The notes: generated by a model from the letters alone, not told the origin. DNA of 42,227 nucleotides from Flavobacterium sp. UBA2787 (GCA_002352205.1 DEHZ01000003.1:177963-220189); one strand, 5' to 3'. Shown: positions 1 through 8,128, counted from the stretch's first letter. Numbers and translations: made by a program.

Positions 1-60
1 AAAGATTGAAACGGACAGCGGGAACTGCGATTCCAAAAAAGCCCAAACGCTGCGGCTCCA
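1..60. repeat. Possible end of a dispersed intergenic repeat
   Basis: This stretch is richer in G and C than the A-rich leader that follows. The segment at about 5-30 reads like a diverged copy of the reverse complement of part of the repeat at 8129-8228: a shared pattern resembling TGnAnCGGAnAGC followed by GGA or CGA. It is cut by the window edge, so its length is unknown. The similarity is short and was judged by eye, so confidence is low. Confidence 0.3.
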
Positions 61-74
61 AAAAAAATAAATAG

Positions 75-93
75 TACTTTTGTTATAACTTTG
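75..93 (+). promoter_or_regulatory. Candidate Bacteroidota -7 boxes for fabD
   Basis: Two overlapping-range matches to TAnnTTTG lie here, TACTTTTG at 75-82 and TAACTTTG at 86-93. They sit 33 and 22 nt upstream of the fabD ATG at 116. A TTTAAAAT stretch just before the ATG fits the A-rich leaders used in place of Shine-Dalgarno sites in this phylum. No clear TTG -33 element is visible, so which box is used is uncertain. Confidence 0.45.
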
Positions 94-115
94 ATGAACT
101 AAATTTAAAATAAAT

Positions 116-988
116 ATGAAAGCATACGTTTTTCCGGGGCAGGGAGCTCAGTTTACCGGTATGGGTAAAGATTTATATGAAAACTCGGCTTTGGCCAAAG
201 AATTGTTTGAAAAAGCCAATGAAATCTTGGGTTTTAGAATTACAGACATTATGTTTGAGGGTTCTGCGGAAGAGTTAAAAGAAACAAAAGTCACACAACC
301 AGCGGTGTTTTTACATTCGGTGATTTTGGCAAAAACGTTGACCGATTTTAAACCGGATATGGTGGCGGGACATTCGTTAGGCGAATTTTCGGCTTTAGTT
401 GCCAATGGAGCTTTGTCATTTGAAGACGGCTTGAAATTGGTTTCGAAACGTGCATTGGCCATGCAAAAAGCGTGTGAAATTACGCCTTCTACAATGGCTG
501 CGGTTTTGAATTTAGAAGATAAAATTGTGGAAGATATTTGTGCTTCGATTGATGGTGTTGTGGTGGCGGCCAATTACAATTGTCCGGGACAGTTAGTGAT
601 TTCGGGCGAATATAAAGCGGTGGAACTGGCTTGCGAAAAAATGAAAGAAGCAGGTGCAAAACGTGCGTTGATTTTGCCTGTTGGCGGAGCTTTTCATTCG
701 CCAATGATGGAACCAGCGAGAGAGGAATTGGCGGCTGCGATTGAAGCGACGACTTTTTCTACACCGATTTGCCCAGTGTATCAAAATGTAACAGCGAGTG
801 CGGTTTCGGATGCGGAAGAAATTAAAAAGAATTTAATTATTCAATTGACGGCTCCGGTGCGATGGACGCAATCGGTTCAACAGATGATAGCCGACGGTGC
901 CACAAGCTTTACAGAGGTTGGGCCAGGGAAAGTGTTGGTTGGATTGGTGAATAAAATAAACAAAGAAGTGGAGACAATTTCGGCTTAA
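116..988 (+). CDS. fabD: Malonyl-CoA:ACP transacylase
   Basis: This enzyme moves the malonyl group from CoA to acyl carrier protein to supply type II fatty acid elongation in the cytoplasm. The 290-residue product is the usual length. It has the N-terminal GQGAQ motif (residues 8-12), the nucleophile elbow GHSLGE (85-90, Ser87), a conserved Arg in KRALAM (Arg112) that would hold the malonyl carboxylate, and the catalytic His in GAFHSP (His194). The ATG is preceded by an A-rich leader and candidate promoters. The next gene downstream has its own terminator and looks like a separate unit, so fabD is probably transcribed alone or as the end of an upstream unit. The family assignment is secure. 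Confidence 0.96.
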   Translation: MKAYVFPGQGAQFTGMGKDLYENSALAKELFEKANEILGFRITDIMFEGSAEELKETKVTQPAVFLHSVILAKTLTDFKPDMVAGHSLGEFSALVANGALSFEDGLKLVSKRALAMQKACEITPSTMAAVLNLEDKIVEDICASIDGVVVAANYNCPGQLVISGEYKAVELACEKMKEAGAKRALILPVGGAFHSPMMEPAREELAAAIEATTFSTPICPVYQNVTASAVSDAEEIKKNLIIQLTAPVRWTQSVQQMIADGATSFTEVGPGKVLVGLVNKINKEVETISA

Positions 989-995
989 TAATAGT

Positions 996-1011
996 TTGGC
1001 ACTTGATTTGA
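996..1011 (+). promoter_or_regulatory. Sigma-54-like -24/-12 site upstream of the repeat lipoprotein
   Basis: TTGGCAC, four to five spacer bases and TTTGA give correct GG-to-G spacing (12 bp) for a sigma-54 (RpoN) promoter, about 37 nt upstream of the lipoprotein ATG at 1048. The -24 part matches the consensus well. The -12 part has GA where the consensus has GC, a real weakness. No good TAnnTTTG box is seen in the same gap. This is an inference from the motif alone. Confidence 0.35.
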
Positions 1012-1047
1012 TAATTAGGATTTATTAACTTTTAAAACATAAACAAA

Positions 1048-1308
1048 ATGAAAAAAACACTTTTAGGATTAGTATTGATGGGAGCTTTATTTGTTGTTTC
1101 TTGTAAAGAAAAAACAACAGAGGAAAAAGTAGAAGATGCAGTTGAATCTGTTGGAAACGACATTGAAAATGCTGCAAACGAAACCGGAGATGCAATTGAA
1201 AATGCAGCTGACAAAACTGGTGAAGCAGTTGAAAACGCCGTTGATAAAACAGGAGAAGCTCTAGAAAATGCTGCTGATAAAACGGAAGAGGCTTTGAAAA
1301 AAGACTAA
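1048..1308 (+). CDS. Small lipoprotein made of 11-residue repeats
   Basis: The 86-residue product starts with a lipoprotein signal peptide; the lipobox is VVSC with Cys19 as the lipidated residue. After a short charged linker it is almost entirely five tandem 11-residue units (residues 29-83): EDAVESVGNDI, ENAANETGDAI, ENAADKTGEAV, ENAVDKTGEAL, ENAADKTEEAL. Such hendecads form long amphipathic helices and are typical of LEA-like and apolipoprotein-like proteins; I infer, but cannot show, a stress or envelope-protective role. Its signal sequence closely resembles that of the lipoprotein at 7768-7968, including the CKEK after the lipobox. It is monocistronic: a hairpin terminator follows and a sigma-54-like site precedes it. 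Confidence 0.85.
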   Translation: MKKTLLGLVLMGALFVVSCKEKTTEEKVEDAVESVGNDIENAANETGDAIENAADKTGEAVENAVDKTGEALENAADKTEEALKKD

Positions 1309-1332
1309 TTACTTTCAGAATAGTTAAAAATT

Positions 1333-1361
1333 ATCCTCACTGTAAAAGGTGAGGATTTTTT
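1333..1361 (+). terminator. Intrinsic terminator after the repeat lipoprotein
   Basis: ATCCTCAC (1333-1340) pairs perfectly with GTGAGGAT (1349-1356) around an 8-nt loop, followed by a run of six T. It closes the lipoprotein transcript and separates it from the convergent galE. Confidence 0.85.
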
Positions 1362-1401
1362 ATTTTATTAAATTGGTTATTGTAGAATGATTGCTTAAAA
1401 C

Positions 1402-2415
1402 TTAACTTCTTATTTTCTGTTCCCATTTCCAAGCACTCGCCAAACTTTCTTCTAACGTAGATTGTGCTTTCCAGCCTAGAACATTATTTGCTTTGTCTGT
1501 GTTGGCATAAGCCGATGTAATATCACCTTCTCTTCTACCCACAATTTTATAAGGCAATTTTTTACCGGAAACTTTTTCAAAAGCAGTAATTACTTCCAAA
1601 ACAGAACTTCCGGTTCCCGTGCCTAAATTGAACGTTTCAATTTTAGACAAATTTTTCTTTTCGATTAATCGTTGTAAGGCAACAACGTGAGCTTTTGCTA
1701 AATCGACTACGTGAATATAATCGCGAACGGCGGTTCCGTCAGGTGTTGGATAATCATCTCCATAAACAGATAGTTCTTGTCGTAATCCAATTCCGGTTTG
1801 TGTTATAAATGGTACTAAATTCTGTGGAACTCCAATCGGTAATTCACCTATTTCTGCTGTTGGATGAGCTCCAATCGGATTAAAATAACGTAAAAGAATT
1901 GAATTGATATTCGAAACCTTAACCACATCAGAAATAATTTCTTCACCAATTTGTTTTGTATTTCCGTAAGGCGACATCGCCGGTTGAACGGATGCATCTT
2001 CGGTAATTGGCATCTTTTCGGCTTGACCGTAAACAGTGCATGACGAACTGAAAATAAAATGAGCTTCTTCTTTTTGTTGTAATTCTTGTAATATATAAAC
2101 CAACGCATTGATGTTATTTTCATAATACAACAAAGGGTTTTCAACACTTTCGCCTACTGCTTTGGAAGCGGCAAAATGAATTACACCCGAAACATCATTG
2201 TGCTTTTTGAAGAAATTTTGTACCGAAGTTTTATCTCTTAAATCCATTTGTTCAAAAAGTGGTTTCTTTCCGGTAATGTTGGTAATTCGATCTAACACTT
2301 CAATGGAAGAGTTTGATAAATTATCGATAATAACAGGTTCAAAACCTACATTTTGTAATTCTACAACAGTGTGAGAACCAATAAATCCAAGGCCTCCGGT
2401 TACAAGTACTTTCAT
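1402..2415 (-). CDS. galE: UDP-glucose 4-epimerase
   Basis: GalE interconverts UDP-glucose and UDP-galactose, feeding LPS and exopolysaccharide synthesis. The 337-residue product has the Rossmann NAD-binding GGLGFIG (residues 7-13), Asp31 at the end of strand 2, the SSSCTVYG segment (123-130) with the catalytic Ser/Thr position, and the YxxxK pair Tyr150/Lys154. The length is standard for the short-chain extended epimerases. It lies 13 nt downstream of the aminotransferase gene on the same strand, so the two are probably cotranscribed and both act on nucleotide sugars. A related epimerase with another hexose specificity is possible, but GalE is the best fit. Confidence 0.93.
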   Translation of the reverse strand: MKVLVTGGLGFIGSHTVVELQNVGFEPVIIDNLSNSSIEVLDRITNITGKKPLFEQMDLRDKTSVQNFFKKHNDVSGVIHFAASKAVGESVENPLLYYENNINALVYILQELQQKEEAHFIFSSSCTVYGQAEKMPITEDASVQPAMSPYGNTKQIGEEIISDVVKVSNINSILLRYFNPIGAHPTAEIGELPIGVPQNLVPFITQTGIGLRQELSVYGDDYPTPDGTAVRDYIHVVDLAKAHVVALQRLIEKKNLSKIETFNLGTGTGSSVLEVITAFEKVSGKKLPYKIVGRREGDITSAYANTDKANNVLGWKAQSTLEESLASAWKWEQKIRS

Positions 2416-2428
2416 GTTTTTTATATGA

Positions 2429-3559
2429 TTAGTTGAAAAATTCTAAAACTGAATCGGTAATAAATTTAATTTGTTCATCATCCAATTCAGTATGCATTGG
2501 AAGAGAAATCACTTCTTTTACTAATTGATTTGTTACCGGAAAATCTTCTTCCTTATATCTAACATCTGCATACGCTTTTTGAGAATGTAACGGAATTGGG
2601 TAATAAATAGCACACGGAATTCCTTTGCTTTGCAAGTGATCCATCAACGCATTTCTATCAGCATCGATGATTCGTAAAGTATATTGATGAAAAACGTGAC
2701 AATCACACACTTCACAAATGGTTGGTGCAACAATATTTTTATGCCCTTCAAATGCTTTTGAATAACTTCGTGCTGCATTTTGTCTGGCGGCATTATAACT
2801 AACCAACAATGGCAATTTTGCATTTAAAACTGCGGCTTGAATACTATCTAAACGCGAATTAACCCCAACCACGTCGTGATGGTAACGTACATACATTCCG
2901 TGATTTACAATACCACGAATCGTATGAGCCAAAGCATCATCATTCGTAAAAATCGCTCCACCATCACCATAACATCCTAAATTTTTTGAAGGAAAAAAAG
3001 AAGTTGCTCCCACATGACCAACTGTTCCGGCTTTCTTTTTTGTTCCATCAGAAAAACGACAATTAGCTCCAATGGCTTGTGCATTATCTTCGATAACATA
3101 TAAATTATGTTCGTTGGCAATTTGCATAATCGCTTCCATATTGGCGGCTCTTCCAAATAAATGGACAGGAACAATAGCTTTAGTTTTTGGTGTAATTGCT
3201 TTTCGGATTCCGTCTAGCGAAATATTCATATTCAACATATCAACATCTACCAAAACAGGCGTTAATTGCAACAAAGCAATTACTTCTACAGTAGCCGCAA
3301 AAGTGAAATCGGCTGTAATTACTTCATCTCCTGGCTTTAAATCCAATCCCATCATAGCAATTTGAAGAGCATCAGTTCCATTTGCACACGGAATCACGTG
3401 CTTTACACCTAAATAATCTTCTAAGCTTTTTTGAAATTCATGAACTTTCGGTCCATTGATATAGGTTGTGGTTTCTAAAACTTCTTGAATTGAAGCATCA
3501 ACTGTAGTCTTAATTTTATCGTATTGACTTTTTAAGTCAACCATTTGAAGTTTACGCAT
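2429..3559 (-). CDS. DegT/DnrJ/EryC1/StrS-family PLP sugar aminotransferase
   Basis: This family transfers an amino group, usually from glutamate, to a keto sugar linked to a nucleotide, making amino sugars for surface glycans. The 376-residue product has the fold-type-I hallmarks: CANGTDAL (58-65) for phosphate binding, EDNAQ (157-161) with Asp158 contacting the pyridine ring, and SFFPSKNLG with Lys192 as the PLP Schiff-base residue, followed by GDGGAIFT. It is the first gene of a unit with galE. The substrate cannot be read from sequence; an O-antigen or capsule sugar such as a 3-amino or 4-amino deoxyhexose is the likely kind. Confidence 0.9.
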   Translation of the reverse strand: MRKLQMVDLKSQYDKIKTTVDASIQEVLETTTYINGPKVHEFQKSLEDYLGVKHVIPCANGTDALQIAMMGLDLKPGDEVITADFTFAATVEVIALLQLTPVLVDVDMLNMNISLDGIRKAITPKTKAIVPVHLFGRAANMEAIMQIANEHNLYVIEDNAQAIGANCRFSDGTKKKAGTVGHVGATSFFPSKNLGCYGDGGAIFTNDDALAHTIRGIVNHGMYVRYHHDVVGVNSRLDSIQAAVLNAKLPLLVSYNAARQNAARSYSKAFEGHKNIVAPTICEVCDCHVFHQYTLRIIDADRNALMDHLQSKGIPCAIYYPIPLHSQKAYADVRYKEEDFPVTNQLVKEVISLPMHTELDDEQIKFITDSVLEFFN

Positions 3560-3625
3560 TACTTTTTATTTAATTTTAAAGTGCAAGATGTTTTCATTTT
3601 GAATGAGTTCACCTTAATAATATAA

Positions 3626-3633
3626 CAAAAGTA
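3626..3633 (-). promoter_or_regulatory. Candidate -7 box for the aminotransferase-galE unit
   Basis: On the minus strand this reads TACTTTTG, a full TAnnTTTG match, 66 nt upstream of the aminotransferase ATG. It would give a leader of about 60 nt. Confidence 0.45.
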
Positions 3634-3702
3634 ATTATTTAGGAAGTTATAACAATGAAAATTCTTTAAAGTGATGTATTTTAGCGACACAATTTATGCT
3701 AT

Positions 3703-4965
3703 ATGTTTTTTTTATATAATTTATTGGTTCATTTTGTCGGATTTTTACTGAAAATCGTTGCTCTTTTCAATCCGAAAATGAAACTTTTTGTCGATGGAAG
3801 AAAAAATGTTTTTGAAATAATCAAACAGAAAATCTCTTCGAATGATAAAACGATTTGGTTTCACGCGGCTTCTTTAGGCGAGTTTGAACAAGGAATTCCC
3901 GTGATGGAAAAAATCAAAATTAAATTTCCCAACCATAAAATTATTGTAACCTTTTTTTCTCCTTCGGGTTTTGAAGTTAGAAAAAACAATTCAATGGCTG
4001 ATTTGACTATTTATCTTCCACTAGATACGCAACAAAACGCTAAACAATTTTTAGAATTAACTCATCCTGAAATGGTGTTTTTTATTAAATATGAATATTG
4101 GCCTAATTACCTCAACGAACTCAAAAAAAGACAAATAAAAACCTATTTAATTTCAGGAATTCTTAGAAAAAATCAGGTGTTTTTTAAATGGTATGGCGGA
4201 TTTTACAGAAAATGTTTAACTGCTTTTGATTTCTTTTTTGTACAAAATGAATCATCCAAAAAACTATTACAATCGCTAGGTTATCAAAATGTAAAAATTT
4301 CAGGTGATACTCGTTTTGATCGCGTAGTTTCAATTTTAGAAAGAGATAATACATTAGATTTTATTGAAGAATTCAAAAACAACACAACCACCATTGTCAT
4401 TGGAAGTTCGTGGCCAAAAGATGAAGAATTATTGGTGAATTTCATTAATAATTCATCTGAAAATGTGAAATTTATCATTGCTCCACATAATATTAAATCG
4501 GAACAAATTTTGGAATTGCAAAAATCGATTACAAAAAAATCAATTTTATTTTCGGATTATTCGGATTCCTTACAGACGTTGCATGCAATGTCTCTACAGC
4601 AATATAATGTATTCATTATCAACACCATAGGTATCTTAACCAAAATCTACAACTACGCTGACATTGCTTACGTTGGCGGCGGCTTCGGAAATCCAGGTGT
4701 GCACAACATTTTAGAACCCGCAACATTTGGCATTCCAATTGTAATCGGACCCAATTATTCTCATTTTGCAGAAGCGACAGCATTAGTAAATATGGAAGGT
4801 TGTGTTTCAATTTCCAATCAAAATGAATTGAATGAAACTTTCGCCACCTTACTTTCCAACGAAGATATCCGACACGAAAAAGGTCATATTTGCAGCACTT
4901 TCGTGCAAATGAACAAAGGAGCAACAGACATTATTTTAAATCATTTAGATAATGACAACCTTTAA
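3703..4965 (+). CDS. waaA: 3-deoxy-D-manno-octulosonic acid (Kdo) transferase
   Basis: WaaA (KdtA) adds Kdo from CMP-Kdo to lipid A precursor on the inner face of the cytoplasmic membrane. The 420-residue product starts with a hydrophobic anchor (about residues 1-22), then the N-terminal GT-B domain with the conserved ASLGEFEQG, where Glu60 is the expected catalytic base. The C-terminal domain carries the GGGFGNPGVHNILEPA segment (from about 323), which binds the CMP-sugar. A TATTTTAG box at 3677-3684 lies 18 nt before the ATG and may be its promoter. The 3' end overlaps the next gene by 14 nt, so they are translationally coupled. Confidence 0.94.
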   Translation: MFFLYNLLVHFVGFLLKIVALFNPKMKLFVDGRKNVFEIIKQKISSNDKTIWFHAASLGEFEQGIPVMEKIKIKFPNHKIIVTFFSPSGFEVRKNNSMADLTIYLPLDTQQNAKQFLELTHPEMVFFIKYEYWPNYLNELKKRQIKTYLISGILRKNQVFFKWYGGFYRKCLTAFDFFFVQNESSKKLLQSLGYQNVKISGDTRFDRVVSILERDNTLDFIEEFKNNTTTIVIGSSWPKDEELLVNFINNSSENVKFIIAPHNIKSEQILELQKSITKKSILFSDYSDSLQTLHAMSLQQYNVFIINTIGILTKIYNYADIAYVGGGFGNPGVHNILEPATFGIPIVIGPNYSHFAEATALVNMEGCVSISNQNELNETFATLLSNEDIRHEKGHICSTFVQMNKGATDIILNHLDNDNL

Positions 4966-5398
4966 ACCATTATCAGTTTTAGAGATTGATGAAATTCTTC
5001 AAATGATGGAGGAATTTTATTCCATCGACAATTATCCTTTTGAAATTGAAACATCCAAAAAACTCTTTCATCAATTTCTTGAAGATGAAAACCTCGGAAA
5101 AGCATGGCTAATTTTGAATGAAAATGAAATCGTTGGCTATGTCATTCTCACCTTCGTTTTTAGTTTTGAATACCTAGGAAGAATTGCCTTCTTAGACGAA
5201 TTATTCATCAAAAAAACTGCACAAGGAAAAGGCTTTGGCAAACAAACGCTCAATTTCATTCGTCAAGAAGCTCATAAATTATCGTTAAAAATCATTTATT
5301 TGGAGGTAGAACCGCACAATCATCCTGCTCAAAAATTGTATATTGCAAACGATTTCGAAGAACACAAACGAAAATTATTCAAACACACTGTAAAATAA
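4952..5398 (+). CDS. GNAT-family N-acetyltransferase
   Basis: The 148-residue product has the GNAT fold pattern, with the acetyl-CoA pyrophosphate-binding loop QGKGFG (residues 91-96) after a beta strand rich in aliphatic residues, and the C-terminal LEVEPHNHPAQKLYIANDF segment typical of motif B. The target is unknown: GNATs acetylate small amines, antibiotics or protein amino groups. The ATG lies inside the waaA end (14-nt overlap), which implies coupled translation. The S46 peptidase begins 21 nt downstream. Operon membership with waaA does not prove an LPS role. Confidence 0.88.
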   Translation: MTTFKPLSVLEIDEILQMMEEFYSIDNYPFEIETSKKLFHQFLEDENLGKAWLILNENEIVGYVILTFVFSFEYLGRIAFLDELFIKKTAQGKGFGKQTLNFIRQEAHKLSLKIIYLEVEPHNHPAQKLYIANDFEEHKRKLFKHTVK

Positions 5399-5419
5399 GA
5401 ACTTACTAAACAACTCATT

Positions 5420-7567
5420 ATGAAATTTTTACGATTACTCATCCTGTTTCTTTCCTTTTCTGCATTTGCCCAACAAGGCGGCATGTGGATTCCGTCACTT
5501 TTGGAAGGAATGAACGAAAAAGAAATGAAATCGCTCGGTATGAAAATGTCTGCCAAAGATATTTACGATGTAAACAAATCGAGCATGAAAGACGCTGTAC
5601 CGCATTTCAACAACGGCTGTACATCGGAAGTGATTTCTTCTAAAGGACTTTTATTAACCAATCACCACTGTGGTTACGGTGAAATTCAGTCGCATTCCAC
5701 CGTTGAAAATGATTATTTGGAAAAAGGTTTTTGGGCAATGAGTTTAGACGAAGAACTTCCAAACGAAGGATTAGTGGTTACGTTCATCGTAAAAATTGAA
5801 GATGTCACTTCAAAAGTATTGGAAAACACACAATCCATTTCCAACGAAGCCGACAAACAGAAAAAAATTCAAGAAAATATTTCCGCATTAACTACTTCTT
5901 TACCCAAAGAAAGTTGGCAAGAAAACCGAATCAGAACGTTTTACGACGGAAATCAATACATTTGGTTTGTAGTCGAAACATTTAAAGACGTTCGTTTAGT
6001 TGGTGCACCACCATCATCCATCGGAAAATTTGGTTCTGATACCGACAATTGGGTTTGGCCACGTCACACCGGAGATTTTTCGTTGTTCAGAATTTATGCA
6101 GACAAAAACAATCGTCCGGCAGAATATTCCAAAGACAATGTTCCATATACTCCAAAACACTTTTTCCCTGTTTCTATTGACGGTGTAAAAGAAAATGATT
6201 TTACCATGGTTTTTGGTTATCCGGGAAGAACGCAAGAATATTTGCCTGCTGTTGCAGTAGAACAAATTGTAAACGAACTCAATCCTGCCAAAATCGAAAT
6301 TCGTGATGCCGCTTTGAAAGTGCAAGACGGTTTTATGCGAAAAGATAAAGCAATTAAAATTCAATATGCTGCCAAATACGCATCAGTAGCTAACTATTGG
6401 AAAAAATGGATTGGCGAAACCAAAGGTTTAAAAAAATCTAATGCGGTTGAAATCAAGAAAAATTTCGAAAAAGATTTTATGAATAAAGTGGCGAAAGCCG
6501 GAAAACAAGCCGAATACGGCAACTTACTTTCAGAATTTGAAAAAAATTACGCTGAAATCGCTCCGTATGCATTAAGCCGTGATTATTTTATGGAAGTCGT
6601 AATGCGTAACACAGAATTATTAAGTTTTGGTTACCGTTTGGTTCAATTGGAAAATCTTCACAAAACTAGAGGCGAACAAGCTTTTATGGATAGAAAAGAA
6701 AATTTCATCACCGGATTTGCCGATTTATACAAAGATTTCAACGCTACTGTTGACGAAAAAGTAATGGAGCAATTAATTGAATTATACGCAATCAAATCTC
6801 CAAAACAATTTTTACCCGAAGCTTTACTCAACCAAGATTTAAAAGCCAAAACAGCTGAAATTTATAAAACTTCAAAATTAACCAACTACAATGGTTTGAA
6901 AGAATTGTTAACCGGCGATGCCAAAACCGTTCTTGAAAAATTAAACAACGACAGCGGATTTGCATTCGTAAAAATGTTGTCCGAAGCCTACACCAAAAAC
7001 GTAGTTCCAAAATACGAAGAAATCAACCTTAAAAACACCGCTTTGCAACGCACGTATATGAAAGGAATTTTGGAATTAAGTCCAAAAGAAGCCCGCATTT
7101 TCCCTGATGCCAACTCAACCTTACGTGTAACCTACGGAAAAGTAAAAGGCTACGCACCAAGCGATGCGGTTTATTACAGTTCGGTGACCTATTTAGACGG
7201 TGTGATGGAAAAATACGTTCCAGGCGACTACGAATTTGATGTTTCACCAAAATTAATTGAACTCTACAACAACAAAGATTACGGACAATATGCCGAAAAC
7301 GGAAAACTTCCGGTCAATTTCATCGGAACAAATCACACGACAGGCGGAAATTCAGGAAGTCCGGCAATTGACAAAAACGGAAACTTAATCGGCTTAAATT
7401 TCGACCGCGTTTGGGAAGGAACCATGAGCGATATTTATTATGATCCGGCCATTTGCAGAAATATTATGGTCGACATTCGTTACGTACTTTTCGTGATTGA
7501 CAAGTATGCCGGAGCGAAACATTTGATAAATGAAATGAAAGTAGTTGGCAAAAAAGCAAAAAAATAA
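5420..7567 (+). CDS. S46-family dipeptidyl-peptidase, DPP11-like
   Basis: S46 enzymes remove dipeptides from peptide N termini in the periplasm and feed amino acid catabolism. The 715-residue product has a signal peptide (cleavage likely after FAQ, residue 18). It shows the chymotrypsin-like catalytic His in TNHHCGY (His82/83) and nucleophile Ser645 in GGNSGSPAI. Arg663 in NFDR is 18 residues after the Ser, the same offset as Ser655/Arg673 of Porphyromonas gingivalis DPP11 (numbers recalled, not checked), where this Arg gives Asp/Glu specificity; DPP7 has Gly in the equivalent place. I therefore favour an acidic-P1 enzyme. It is third in the unit with waaA and GNAT and is closed by a strong terminator. 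Confidence 0.93.
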   Translation: MKFLRLLILFLSFSAFAQQGGMWIPSLLEGMNEKEMKSLGMKMSAKDIYDVNKSSMKDAVPHFNNGCTSEVISSKGLLLTNHHCGYGEIQSHSTVENDYLEKGFWAMSLDEELPNEGLVVTFIVKIEDVTSKVLENTQSISNEADKQKKIQENISALTTSLPKESWQENRIRTFYDGNQYIWFVVETFKDVRLVGAPPSSIGKFGSDTDNWVWPRHTGDFSLFRIYADKNNRPAEYSKDNVPYTPKHFFPVSIDGVKENDFTMVFGYPGRTQEYLPAVAVEQIVNELNPAKIEIRDAALKVQDGFMRKDKAIKIQYAAKYASVANYWKKWIGETKGLKKSNAVEIKKNFEKDFMNKVAKAGKQAEYGNLLSEFEKNYAEIAPYALSRDYFMEVVMRNTELLSFGYRLVQLENLHKTRGEQAFMDRKENFITGFADLYKDFNATVDEKVMEQLIELYAIKSPKQFLPEALLNQDLKAKTAEIYKTSKLTNYNGLKELLTGDAKTVLEKLNNDSGFAFVKMLSEAYTKNVVPKYEEINLKNTALQRTYMKGILELSPKEARIFPDANSTLRVTYGKVKGYAPSDAVYYSSVTYLDGVMEKYVPGDYEFDVSPKLIELYNNKDYGQYAENGKLPVNFIGTNHTTGGNSGSPAIDKNGNLIGLNFDRVWEGTMSDIYYDPAICRNIMVDIRYVLFVIDKYAGAKHLINEMKVVGKKAKK

Positions 7568-7589
7568 AATTTTCAGACTAAAATCTTAC

Positions 7590-7620
7590 ATAAACCCCTT
7601 TCAAAAAAGGGGTTTATTAT
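7590..7620 (+). terminator. Intrinsic terminator after the S46 peptidase
   Basis: ATAAACCCCTTT (7590-7601) pairs with AAAGGGGTTTAT (7606-7617) around a 4-nt loop, just 22 nt after the stop codon. The flanks are AT-rich in both directions. Confidence 0.8.
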
Positions 7621-7629
7621 TTAAAAACA

Positions 7630-7657
7630 CCCTAAAAATAGGGACTCAAACGTTTGA
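7630..7657. promoter_or_regulatory. Two short palindromes upstream of a lipoprotein promoter
   Basis: CCCTA (7630-7634) and TAGGG (7639-7643) form one inverted repeat. Three bases on, TCAAACGTTTGA (7646-7657) is a perfect 12-bp palindrome with a central CG. They lie about 45-70 bp upstream of the -33/-7 elements of the next gene, where an operator could sit. No regulator is encoded nearby, so a role is only inferred. Confidence 0.35.
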
Positions 7658-7701
7658 AACACAAATAGTTTATTTTTTTTTAAAAATATTTCGTAAAATA
7701 T

Positions 7702-7730
7702 TTTGTTGAACCAAAAAATTTATATCTTTG
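7702..7730 (+). promoter_or_regulatory. Bacteroidota-type promoter of the Glu-rich lipoprotein
   Basis: TTTG at 7702-7705, a 17-bp spacer and TATCTTTG at 7723-7730 match the TTG / TAnnTTTG arrangement. The leader to the ATG at 7768 would be about 33 nt and ends in an AT-rich segment. It is among the better promoter matches in the window, and suggests strong expression of a small monocistronic gene. Confidence 0.6.
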
Positions 7731-7767
7731 CTCCGAATTAATAATTAACCTTTTATAATTTAGTAAG

Positions 7768-7968
7768 ATGAAAAAAGTAATTTTAAGTTTAGTATTTGTT
7801 GCTGCTTTAACAGTAGTATCTTGTAAAGAAAAAGAAGCTGAAGTAGTAGTTGACGAAACTGCAACTGAAGTTGTTGAAGAAGCTACTGAAGTAATTGAAG
7901 AAGCTACTGAAGTAATTGACTCTACAGTTCAAGCTACTGAAGCTCCAGCTGAAACTCCAGCTCAGTAA
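7768..7968 (+). CDS. Small acidic lipoprotein with heptad-like tandem repeats
   Basis: The 66-residue product has a lipoprotein signal peptide with lipobox VVSC (Cys19), followed by CKEK as in the lipoprotein at 1048. The mature part is very acidic and low in complexity: seven-residue units TEVVEEA, TEVIEEA, TEVIDST, then an Ala/Pro/Thr-rich tail. At DNA level two 21-bp units are nearly identical (about 7879-7920). No catalytic residues are visible; a structural or surface-charge role is the most that can be inferred. Promoter, AT-rich leader and terminator are all present, so it is a genuine monocistronic gene. Confidence 0.82.
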   Translation: MKKVILSLVFVAALTVVSCKEKEAEVVVDETATEVVEEATEVIEEATEVIDSTVQATEAPAETPAQ

Positions 7969-7993
7969 TTAGCAACAAGCTAACAAAAAAACT

Positions 7994-8021
7994 AATCCCG
8001 ACTTGTTCGGGATTTTTTTTG
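7994..8021 (+). terminator. Intrinsic terminator after the acidic lipoprotein
   Basis: AATCCCGA (7994-8001) pairs with TCGGGATT (8007-8014) around a 5-nt loop, followed by a run of T, 26 nt after the stop codon. Confidence 0.88.
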
Positions 8022-8128
8022 CCTTAAAGTGAACGAAAACAGCTGTTTTTTAGTAAATTATTTCACCAAAAGTTCAGAATTAAGAGTCAACTTGAAACCT
8101 GAAACTTTTAACTTTAAACAAAAAATTT

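Noticed and set aside
148-573. 141-codon minus-strand frame inside fabD
   Set aside because: fabD is unambiguous with all catalytic motifs; this is an opposite-strand shadow.
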